A stretch of DNA of 5,130 nucleotides from Synergistaceae bacterium. Lineage in GTDB: Bacteria > Synergistota > Synergistia > Synergistales > Synergistaceae. The position numbers were made by a program, and so were the translations under genes. The notes under the pieces are model-generated. The model saw only the letters and a list, made by a program, of their open reading frames with translations. It was not told where the DNA came from and did no database searches. Where the stretch lies: the NCBI GenBank assembly GCA_031273585.1, contig JAISRP010000118.1:1-5130 (forward strand), given 5' to 3'. Shown one piece after another: positions 1 through 4,965 of the stretch; within the stretch, counting starts at the first letter, position 1, and the number at the start of each line of letters is the position of its first letter.

Positions 1-283
1 CTATATATCAATGAGATGGAACACTAGTCAAAAAGTCCATTATACGCTCCCATTGATCATCTCGCAGTGCATAACAGCGTACCATTGGCGTCTACTTCTC
101 CCCTTCCCGTTTTATTTTGGCTCTCGGATTTTTGGTTCTCGAAAGCTGACTGCTCGGGTAATGTTATTTTACACTATAGCTTCTTAGCTGCCGGAAGTAC
201 ATGCAATACGATTGGCGCGCTATGGGGAAATCAAGCACATGACACCGAAAGAGCACAGACGCCATGTGCATAAACAGGTGCAA
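1..283. other. Gene-poor, AT-richer upstream region
   Basis: I see no supportable gene, RNA gene or mobile element here. One open frame on the + strand (67-273, 68 codons) lacks a ribosome binding site and reads as a low-complexity hydrophobic and Ser/Cys/Trp-rich peptide that resembles no family I know, so I do not call it. The composition is visibly less GC-rich than the genes that follow. Short words ATCAATG (7-13) and CATTGAT (51-57) are mutually reverse-complementary, but the adjoining bases do not extend the pairing. The region is probably the intergenic space upstream of the first gene, possibly including decayed sequence. Confidence 0.5.
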
Positions 284-292
284 TGTTATAAA
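284..292 (+). promoter_or_regulatory. Extended -10 promoter candidate for the MBL-fold gene
   Basis: TGT followed by TATAAA (TG at 284-285, hexamer at 287-292) fits an extended -10 element of a sigma-70 type promoter. No good -35 hexamer lies 16-18 bases upstream, which is tolerated when the TGn extension is present. Transcription would start near 299, giving a leader of about 27 bases before the TTG start at 327. This is inferred from sequence only. Confidence 0.35.
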
Positions 293-326
293 GTAGACAG
301 ACAACCGGGCAAAGGGGGGCGATAAT

Positions 327-1073
327 TTGAATCGTGCCGATGGTTGCGGGAAAATATTGATCCTAGAGGTCGGATATGACGACGGGGACGAGATCGTGGC
401 GGTTCACCCTGTCATAATAGAGGATGGGGCCGAGCGGGTGCTAGTCGACTGCGGCTATCCAGGGGGGCTGCCGGAGCTCGAGCGGGCGGCGGAATCCGCC
501 GGAGCGCCGATATGCGGGCTCACGTCCGTCATCGTCACCCACCACGACTTCGACCACTGCGGGGCGTTGGGCGAGATTCGCCAAAAATACTCCCGCGTGC
601 GCGTTATGGCCTCCGAGCTGGACGCGCCCTATATCGACGGGTCGAGAAAATCTCTCAGGCTCGAACAGGCGGACGCCAGGGCCAGTATGCTGACGCCGGA
701 GGAGCGAATCGGCGAGGAGGCGTTCCGGAGGACCGTCGAGTCGGTGAGGCCGGTCGGGGTGGATGTCCTGCTCCATGACGGCGACACGTTCCCCTGGTGC
801 GGGGGGACTGAGATAATAGCGACTCCGGGACACATGCCGGGGCACATATCAGTGCTGCTGCGGCGGCACAGGACCCTGATAACCGGGGACGCGCTGGTGG
901 CGATAAAAGGCAGGCTGCGACTCGCCAATCCGCATTACGCGATCGACTTGGGCATGGCTAGGGAGTCCGTGAAAAAATTGGCGGCATACGACATCGAGAC
1001 TTTTATCTGCTATCACGGCGGCCCGATTGAAACGCGCCTGTCGGACGGCGTCAACAGGCATTTTTTCAGGTGA
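327..1073 (+). CDS. MBL-fold metallo-hydrolase
   Basis: This 248-residue protein is a cytosolic metallo-beta-lactamase-fold hydrolase; no signal peptide is visible. The metal site is clear. Motif T-H-H-D-F-D-H lies at residues 71-77, T-P-G-H-M-P-G-H at 166-173 (metal ligand H169), T-G-D at 186-188 (bridging Asp188), and a late Y-H-G-G with H230. In the first motif the usual second His of HxHxDH is Asp74. That THxDxDH version recurs in one branch of the superfamily (YflN-like proteins) and need not mean loss of activity. The N-terminal strands (residues 22-45) and the D-C-G-Y turn are normal for the fold, and the length suits a single-domain member. The start is TTG at 327, chosen because the G-rich ribosome binding site AAAGGGGGG (311-319) lies just upstream and the frame has no better start. 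The substrate cannot be read from sequence: lactonase, thioesterase-like and other hydrolase roles are all possible. The gene stands alone, followed by tandem hairpins. Confidence 0.88.
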   Translation: MNRADGCGKILILEVGYDDGDEIVAVHPVIIEDGAERVLVDCGYPGGLPELERAAESAGAPICGLTSVIVTHHDFDHCGALGEIRQKYSRVRVMASELDAPYIDGSRKSLRLEQADARASMLTPEERIGEEAFRRTVESVRPVGVDVLLHDGDTFPWCGGTEIIATPGHMPGHISVLLRRHRTLITGDALVAIKGRLRLANPHYAIDLGMARESVKKLAAYDIETFICYHGGPIETRLSDGVNRHFFR

Positions 1074-1078
1074 TGCCG

Positions 1079-1110
1079 CCCCGCTGGGCGGGGTGACATT
1101 TTCCTGTCAC
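1079..1110 (+). terminator. Tandem hairpins after the MBL-fold gene
   Basis: Two perfect short hairpins lie back to back, beginning 6 bases after the stop codon. The first pairs CCCCGC (1079-1084) with GCGGGG (1088-1093) around a 3-base loop. The second pairs GTGACA (1093-1098) with TGTCAC (1105-1110) around TTTTCC; the two share base 1093. No T-run follows, so this is not a classical intrinsic terminator. It could pause polymerase or protect the mRNA 3' end. Confidence 0.45.
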
Positions 1111-1347
1111 GCCTCGCGGCCATTTATTACATTATTGATAGGTGTTATGCCTGACTATCAACGCAATAAAATTTTATCACAACTATGCCAATTATCTGTC
1201 TATGCGAGATCTGCCATACATTGGGAAAAAATTAAGCCAACTCCGCATAGCAAAAAAATATATTCTGTGATAACCTTTCTTCACTCGCTCCGGGAGTAGA
1301 GTCAACCGGAAAAAAATTGCCGAAGCTTTTGGTTGCCGGCGCCTGAC
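1111..1347. other. AT-rich intergenic stretch with inverted repeats
   Basis: The stretch is markedly AT-rich between GC-rich neighbours. It contains two spaced perfect 7-base inverted repeats: TTGATAG (1135-1141) with CTATCAA (1155-1161), and CTATGCG (1200-1206) with CGCATAG (1244-1250). The second pair encloses a smaller TTGG/CCAA pair (1221-1224 and 1237-1240). A possible 50-codon frame starts at ATG 1147 and ends with TAG at 1297-1299. Its only Shine-Dalgarno-like sequence (AGGTG, 1140-1144) sits 2 bases from the ATG, and the peptide is unfamiliar, so I do not call it a gene. The stretch could be remnant DNA, a small RNA region, or plain intergenic sequence. Confidence 0.4.
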
Positions 1348-1510
1348 AAATCGCCCTCCCGCCCCCAACACGGGAGGGCGATTTCTTGTGTTCCAAGGCC
1401 TCCGGCCTGTAAATAAACATGTGAGCCTCGGCCGCGCCCGACATGAGCGCGCCGAACAAAATACCGCAGCAGACCAACCCGCCCGACTCACGAATAAACC
1501 CAGAAATCAT
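1232..1510 (-). CDS. Doubtful small exported protein on the - strand
   Basis: A 92-codon frame runs from ATG at 1510 down to TAA at 1232-1234. In its favour, a ribosome binding site AGAGG (- strand, 1523-1519) lies 8 bases before the ATG. The first 30 residues also look like a signal peptide: an Arg at position 7, a hydrophobic Cys-, Leu- and Gly-rich core, and A-E-A at 28-30 as a possible cleavage site. Against it, the strong terminator hairpin at 1348-1384 lies inside the frame. The second half (after about residue 43) is unfamiliar and crosses into the AT-rich stretch. I recognise no family. It may be a real short exported peptide with an odd tail, a decayed gene, or chance. Confidence 0.2.
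   Translation of the reverse strand: MISGFIRESGGLVCCGILFGALMSGAAEAHMFIYRPEALEHKKSPSRVGGGRAICQAPATKSFGNFFPVDSTPGASEERLSQNIFFCYAELA
1348..1390 (+). terminator. Strong intrinsic terminator, possibly bidirectional
   Basis: A perfect 14-base-pair stem pairs 1348-1361 (AAATCGCCCTCCCG) with 1371-1384 (CGGGAGGGCGATTT) around a 9-base loop of C and A with no internal pairing. The stem begins with A's and ends with ATTT, followed on the + strand by CTTGTGTT, a partly T-rich tail. On the - strand the tail is shorter (ATTTG), so the + orientation fits better. This is the strongest terminator in the window. What it terminates is unclear: read-through from the MBL-fold gene, about 275 bases upstream, or an unrecognised transcript in the AT-rich stretch. 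Confidence 0.75.
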
Positions 1511-1526
1511 CACACACACCTCTGAA

Positions 1527-1554
1527 AAGCCGCAGGGTTTACGGCTGGCGGCTT
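1527..1554. promoter_or_regulatory. Operator-like inverted repeat at the dehydrogenase promoter
   Basis: AAGCCGC (1527-1533) and GCGGCTT (1548-1554) form a perfect 7-base inverted repeat with half-site centres 21 bases apart, about two helical turns. The candidate -35 hexamer lies between the half-sites and the right half-site lies in the -35/-10 spacer. This is where a repressor would block RNA polymerase. An alternative overlapping pairing AGCCG/CGGCT (1528-1532, 1542-1546) also exists. No regulator gene is visible nearby, so the role is inferred from geometry. Confidence 0.35.
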
Positions 1555-1566
1555 CGATCGTACAAT
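1538..1566 (+). promoter_or_regulatory. Sigma-70-type promoter for the dehydrogenase gene
   Basis: The -35 candidate TTTACG (1538-1543) and the -10 candidate TACAAT (1561-1566, 5 of 6 consensus bases) are separated by an ideal 17 bases. Transcription would begin near 1573, leaving a leader of about 38 bases that carries the GGGAGGAAG ribosome binding site before the TTG start at 1611. The -35 is weak, which fits control by the overlapping inverted repeat. Confidence 0.55.
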
Positions 1567-1610
1567 ACTCACCATTGACGGATACTCATTAACGATGGGA
1601 GGAAGAGATA

Positions 1611-2504
1611 TTGACAACTTGCAGCAGTGATCGGAACAAACCGACGGTCGGATTCATCGGCACCGGGGTGATGGGGGCGTCGATGGCGGGGCATCTGGCG
1701 GACGCCGGGTATGCGCTCAACGTCTACAACCGCACCGCCTCAAAGTGCGAGCCGCTCGTCAAGAAGGGGGCGCGCCTGCTCGGCAGCCCCGGGGAGGTCG
1801 CCTCGGAGAGCGACGTGGTAATAACGATAGTCGGGTTTCCCAAGGACGTCGAGCAGATCTACCTCGATCCGGGCGGCATAGTCGAGCGCGCGAAACCTGG
1901 GGCCCTCGTAATAGACATGACGACATCGAGCCCGGAGCTTGCGGTGAGAATCTCGGATGCCGCCAGGGCGAGGGGCGTCGGAGCTTGCGACGCACCGGTG
2001 ACGGGGGGCGACAGGGGCGCGCGGGAGGGCACGCTCTCGATACTCGTAGGCGGGTCGGAGGAGGACTTCAACCTGGCCCTGCCGCTGTTCCAGGTCATGG
2101 GCAGGAACATCGTTCACTTCGGGCCCTCCGGCTCAGGGCAGAGGGCGAAGCTCGCCAACCAGATCATAATCGCGGGGACGATGCTCGGCGTGTGCGAGGG
2201 CATGGCTTTCGCAAAAAAATCGGGACTCGACCCTCAGAAGATCTTCGAGTGCCTCGAGGGCGGCGCCGCCGGAAGCTGGAGCTTCACGAACTACACCCCG
2301 CGCATCCTCGGGGGGGACTTCAAACCGGGCTTCTTCGTAAAGCATTTCATCAAGGACATGAGGCTGGCATGTCAGTCGGCCGGCGACCTCGGGCTGGAGC
2401 TCGAGGGACTCGAAACCGCGCTCAGGCAGTACCTCAAACTCGAGGAGGAGGGCTTCTCCGAGGACGGCACTCAGGCCCTCTACAAACTCTACTGCCGGGA
2501 CTAA
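1611..2504 (+). CDS. Beta-hydroxyacid dehydrogenase, HIBADH/tartronate semialdehyde reductase family
   Basis: This 297-residue soluble oxidoreductase interconverts a 3-hydroxyacid (or 2-hydroxyacid) and its semialdehyde or keto form using NAD(P). The N-terminal Rossmann fold starts with G-F-I-G-T-G-V-M-G (residues 14-22). The second strand ends in N-R-T (40-42), as in NADPH-using glyoxylate/succinic semialdehyde reductases, rather than in the Asp typical of NAD-specific enzymes. The substrate-binding motif D-A-P-V-T-G-G is at 127-133, with Thr131 where Ser is usual. The catalytic Lys180 lies in G-S-G-Q-R-A-K-L-A-N (174-183), with Asn183 beside it. K-H-F-I-K-D-M (244-250) is the conserved C-terminal helical-domain segment. 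Length is normal (family about 290-300). The start is TTG at 1611, directly behind GGGAGGAAG (1598-1606); no in-frame ATG gives the full nucleotide-binding motif. The precise substrate is unresolved: 3-hydroxyisobutyrate, tartronate semialdehyde, glyoxylate and succinic semialdehyde are candidates. The gene appears monocistronic, with its own promoter and a new promoter right after it. Confidence 0.92.
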   Translation: MTTCSSDRNKPTVGFIGTGVMGASMAGHLADAGYALNVYNRTASKCEPLVKKGARLLGSPGEVASESDVVITIVGFPKDVEQIYLDPGGIVERAKPGALVIDMTTSSPELAVRISDAARARGVGACDAPVTGGDRGAREGTLSILVGGSEEDFNLALPLFQVMGRNIVHFGPSGSGQRAKLANQIIIAGTMLGVCEGMAFAKKSGLDPQKIFECLEGGAAGSWSFTNYTPRILGGDFKPGFFVKHFIKDMRLACQSAGDLGLELEGLETALRQYLKLEEEGFSEDGTQALYKLYCRD

Positions 2505-2512
2505 GGGGGTCG

Positions 2513-2541
2513 TTGACAAAGGCGTTTTGTTATCCTAGTAT
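2513..2541 (+). promoter_or_regulatory. Strong sigma-70-type promoter for the exported-protein gene
   Basis: A perfect -35 TTGACA (2513-2518) and a -10 TAGTAT (2536-2541, 4 of 6) are separated by 17 bases. It begins 8 bases after the dehydrogenase stop codon, so the next gene can be transcribed independently. Transcription would start near 2548, giving an A-rich leader of about 39 bases before the ATG at 2587. It is the best promoter match in the window, suggesting good constitutive expression. No terminator separates it from the dehydrogenase gene, so read-through is also possible. Confidence 0.7.
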
Positions 2542-2586
2542 GAGATCGTAATCATACGGAAAAATCAAAAATTGGGGGTTTGCGTG

Positions 2587-4257
2587 ATGAAGATTCACAA
2601 GTCAATGAGCCTGTTTGTCCTTGCCCTGTTCGGCGTAGTGTCCCTCTCCATGTCCGCGTTCGGGGCGGGCCCCGAGTTGTACGATTGCGAAAACAGCAAT
2701 TACACGAACATAGGTCACAATTCCCTGGCGTACATCGTGGACGGCAAAACCGTCTTCAACGCCTCCGACGGCGGCAGCAAACCTGTATTTCTCGGCTTGG
2801 GCATCAATGTACGAAACTACGTTAAAAATAAGGGTGAACTCAACCCCGAGGGAATAATCACCCTGCCTGATATCAGCGGACTGCCGTTGCGCTATATTTA
2901 TGCAGCGGATGAGACAACGGGAGAAATAACCATCGCAGGTTATTACAACGAGAGATCTTTTGATATAGGACTGGTAGAACAAGGCCCTAACGGCCCTAAC
3001 GGCAACGCACTCGTCAAAGTTAATGGAGAAAATTACGAGGCGACCTTCACCGGAGAGGCGGAGAAAATTTTCAGCGGGCAGAAATTCTTGTATCGCAACA
3101 ACGATAACAGCTATGAAATTTCCGGGGCTTACCCCAGGATTCGCACGACCGAGGAGCAGTTGAAGTGCGCGCCGTATCTGGAGTTGACGCAGAACGCCGA
3201 GGGGCTCGTCGACGGATTTAAACTGCGCTTCGTCGACGCATCCAATCCGTCGGAGACCCTAGTCAAGAGCGCCGCCAATGACGTCTGGCGTGTTGATAAG
3301 TATGAAATAGGCTACGTGGGCGAGAAAAATAGATACGAAATGGATACATTTATCAAATATTTCGAGGACGGCGAAAGGCTCGAGGCGAGCCACAAGTTCC
3401 CGGCGCGAGCCGAGAGTGGCCTCTATTTCGGAGATGTCATAAGGCCGATCGAGGATATCCACTTTATCCAGATTCGCTTTAAATACGAGGACGGCATCAA
3501 CGCGGTTGACGACGCCCACATCTTCTACGAGTGGAATTTTTACGTGAACCCGGTCGGCGCGGAGCGGACCGCTTTCGTGACGCTTCCCTCATCCGATGAG
3601 GTCGCTGCCGCGAAGGTGATTTTGGAGGAGTCCGGCATAACGAGCGATAAGGTGGTGGTGGCCGGGGCAGACGACGTAACGACCGGCGCAACCATATTCA
3701 AGAACGAGAGCGCCCTCCGAGACCGCACATCCTCCGCCGTTGCCATCGGCACGGAGCTTGCCGCGGCCGGCGACGCGCTGATTCTGGCGTCATCCCTCTC
3801 GTTCCCTGTCAACGCTACGTCGTTCGGCGAAAAGCCCCTTCCTGCTGTCGACAGCCTCGGTGATTTCAAAGAGCAGTACGAGGTCATCAGCTATCTCCCG
3901 GACGGCGGGGAGATCGACCTGCTGAGCGAGTTCCCCGATATATTCGACTTCGGCTACGGAACTGTAAATCTGGACGCGACGATAGTCGTAGTGGACGGAC
4001 CCGCGCCGGATAACGGCGGCAGAAGAGGCACGGGCAGCGACGTGAAGCTTGTTAGCCAGGATAGCCAGAAGTGGCTCATAATCTACGACGGCGAGGAGGA
4101 CAATTTCGCGTCTGCGGAGATCGCCTCCCTCAGCAAGGAGAAGGATCCGCCCGCCACTGAGAGCGAAGGCGGCTCCAGCAGCGGGTGCAGCACCGGCGCG
4201 CTGGGCCTCGCCATAATCGGGGCGCTCGCCGCGATAAGCCGCCGCAGGGCCGCGTAA
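2587..4257 (+). CDS. Exported protein of unknown function with Synerg-CTERM-like sorting tail
   Basis: I do not recognise the body of this 556-residue protein. The N-terminus is a clear Sec signal peptide: K-I-H-K, then a hydrophobic core (about residues 8-22), with likely cleavage after A-F-G (24-26). The mature part is acidic and rich in Asp, Glu, Gly, Asn and Tyr. It is predicted to be beta-rich and has no other membrane span before the tail. It contains only C34 and C194 (a possible disulfide) plus C534. The tail reads G-G-S-S-S-G-C (528-534), a hydrophobic stretch (about 536-550) and R-R-R (552-554). This is the layout of the Synergistetes C-terminal sorting signal and of other Cys-containing CTERM tags, suggesting anchoring or processing at the cell envelope. 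The start is ATG 2587, placed 8 bases after GGGGG (2574-2578). A TTG at 2572 in the same frame would add five residues and consume that ribosome binding site. A 9-base tandem repeat (2983-3000) encodes G-P-N-G-P-N-G. No sorting enzyme is encoded nearby. Confidence 0.85.
   Translation: MKIHKSMSLFVLALFGVVSLSMSAFGAGPELYDCENSNYTNIGHNSLAYIVDGKTVFNASDGGSKPVFLGLGINVRNYVKNKGELNPEGIITLPDISGLPLRYIYAADETTGEITIAGYYNERSFDIGLVEQGPNGPNGNALVKVNGENYEATFTGEAEKIFSGQKFLYRNNDNSYEISGAYPRIRTTEEQLKCAPYLELTQNAEGLVDGFKLRFVDASNPSETLVKSAANDVWRVDKYEIGYVGEKNRYEMDTFIKYFEDGERLEASHKFPARAESGLYFGDVIRPIEDIHFIQIRFKYEDGINAVDDAHIFYEWNFYVNPVGAERTAFVTLPSSDEVAAAKVILEESGITSDKVVVAGADDVTTGATIFKNESALRDRTSSAVAIGTELAAAGDALILASSLSFPVNATSFGEKPLPAVDSLGDFKEQYEVISYLPDGGEIDLLSEFPDIFDFGYGTVNLDATIVVVDGPAPDNGGRRGTGSDVKLVSQDSQKWLIIYDGEEDNFASAEIASLSKEKDPPATESEGGSSSGCSTGALGLAIIGALAAISRRRAA
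2983..3000 (+). repeat. Two-copy 9-base tandem repeat inside the exported-protein gene
   Basis: GGCCCTAAC occurs twice in direct succession, and the next six bases (GGCAAC) form a partial third unit. In frame this gives a Gly-Pro-Asn turn repeat at residues 133-139. It keeps the frame, so copy-number change would only lengthen or shorten a loop. Confidence 0.7.
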
Positions 4258-4383
4258 TCCCCCCGAAAAAAACCGAACCTCGTACGCCGATTGCGCGCGG
4301 AGGACATGCGTCCTCCGCGCGCCCCCCCTGCGGGCGTGGGCGGCGCCCACGGTCCTCTGCCCGAGGAGAAAGAGGTGATAAAG
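4258..4383 (+). promoter_or_regulatory. GC-rich structured leader of the lemA-like gene
   Basis: This 126-base spacer holds no gene and no clear promoter. It contains a perfect 13-base-pair hairpin (next entry), a run of seven C's (4322-4328), and a second hairpin pairing CGTGGGC (4335-4341) with GCCCACG (4345-4351) around a 3-base loop. CGGGC (4331-4335) could also pair with GCCCG (4359-4363). The ribosome binding site AGAGGTG (4371-4377) follows, 6 bases before the ATG at 4384. Since no promoter is evident, the gene may be co-transcribed with the exported-protein gene, with the hairpins acting as processing, pausing or translation-control elements. Confidence 0.45.
4293..4322. repeat. Perfect 13-base-pair palindromic hairpin
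   Basis: GCGCGCGGAGGAC (4293-4305) pairs completely with GTCCTCCGCGCGC (4310-4322) around the 4-base loop ATGC. It lies 35 bases after the stop of the exported-protein gene. No T-run follows; a C-run does, so a classical intrinsic terminator is unlikely on the + strand. On the - strand a T-run exists (complement of AAAAAAA at 4266-4272), but it is about 20 bases past the stem, too far for termination. It could be a dispersed palindromic (REP-like) element or an mRNA-stabilising structure. Confidence 0.65.
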
Positions 4384-4947
4384 ATGATGACCGCGACGTC
4401 CACGCTGGTCGTAATCGCAGTGATTGCGGTGATCATTCTGCTGTGGGGCATCAAGATCTACAACGGCTTAGTTCAGTTGTCAAAACTCAAGGATGAGGCG
4501 TGGAGCGGGGTGGACGTGCAGCTCAGGCGCAGGTTCGACCTCGTGCCGAACCTCATCGAGACAGTCAAGGACCGCGCCGCCCACGAACAGGACGCCCTGC
4601 GGCGCGTCGCGGAAGCGCGCGACGCGATATCCAGGGCCCAGACCCAGGGCGCCAGAATAGACGCAGAGAACGAGCTCACGTCGACCCTGCGGAGTCTGTT
4701 CGCGACGGCCGCGGCGCACCCGGAGCTGAAGTCAGACGAAAACTTCGGACAACTCCAGGGCGAGCTGTCGGCCCTCGAAAACGATCTGCAGCTCGCGAGA
4801 CGCTACTACAACGGAACCGTGATGGATTTCAACAACGCCATCCAGACTTTCCCGTCCGCGCTGGTCTCCCACGGGCTCGGCTTCCGCAAGGCCCCGCTCT
4901 ACAGCGCGGACGAGGGACCGAATGAGCCAGTTCAGGCAAAGTTTTGA
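4384..4947 (+). CDS. lemA: LemA family membrane protein
   Basis: This 187-residue protein belongs to the LemA family: small envelope proteins with one N-terminal transmembrane helix and a helical-bundle domain, named after a Listeria antigen. Their molecular role is poorly defined. Residues 7-23 form the hydrophobic segment. The signature R-R-R-F-D-L-V-P-N-L-I-E-T-V-K (48-62) matches the family's conserved RRxDLIPNLVETVK motif. The C-terminal conserved segment, with paired A-R-R-Y-Y-N (138-143), D-F-N-N-A-I (148-153), F-P (156-157) and G-F (166-167), is also present, and the length is typical. The start is ATG 4384, 6 bases after AGAGGTG; the adjacent ATG at 4387 would serve nearly as well. 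Upstream in-frame starts (from 4291) would translate the GC-rich hairpin leader and put about 30 charged and Pro-rich residues before the membrane helix, so I reject them. In many genomes lemA neighbours a TPM-domain or M48 peptidase gene; none follows here, where a gene remnant lies instead. Confidence 0.93.
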   Translation: MMTATSTLVVIAVIAVIILLWGIKIYNGLVQLSKLKDEAWSGVDVQLRRRFDLVPNLIETVKDRAAHEQDALRRVAEARDAISRAQTQGARIDAENELTSTLRSLFATAAAHPELKSDENFGQLQGELSALENDLQLARRYYNGTVMDFNNAIQTFPSALVSHGLGFRKAPLYSADEGPNEPVQAKF

Positions 4948-4965
4948 AGAAAGCGAGTGACTGTT

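Noticed and set aside
1..63. ATCAATG/CATTGAT and GAGATG/CATCTC word pairs as a mobile-element end
   Set aside because: The word order does not nest into one inverted repeat, and there is no transposase or target duplication nearby; chance is likely.
67..273. 68-codon open frame on the + strand near the left edge
   Set aside because: It has no ribosome binding site and no recognisable domain, and its composition reads as translated non-coding DNA.
327..1073. Naming the MBL-fold protein an N-acyl homoserine lactonase
   Set aside because: The motifs support only the fold and metal site. Lactonase activity cannot be told apart from other MBL hydrolase activities by sequence alone.
1147..1299. 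50-codon frame (ATG 1147 to TAG) in the AT-rich stretch
   Set aside because: The only Shine-Dalgarno-like sequence is 2 bases from the ATG, which is too close, and the peptide is unfamiliar. I keep it only as one explanation for the downstream terminator.
1745..2551. 268-codon frame overlapping the dehydrogenase gene in another frame
   Set aside because: It is an Arg/Gly-rich shadow frame typical of GC-rich coding DNA. The dehydrogenase frame has all the family motifs.
2572..2586. TTG at 2572 as the start of the exported protein
   Set aside because: It would translate the GGGGG ribosome binding site. ATG 2587 has correct spacing and gives a textbook signal peptide starting M-K.
3790..4350. 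186-codon - strand frame opposite the exported-protein gene
   Set aside because: It is an Ala/Arg-rich antisense shadow with no ribosome binding site or domain. The + strand frame is supported by its signal peptide and sorting tail.
4291..4383. Upstream in-frame starts for the LemA-family gene
   Set aside because: They would add about 30 Pro/Arg/Glu-rich residues encoded by the hairpin leader ahead of the transmembrane helix, and they lack a ribosome binding site. ATG 4384 has one.
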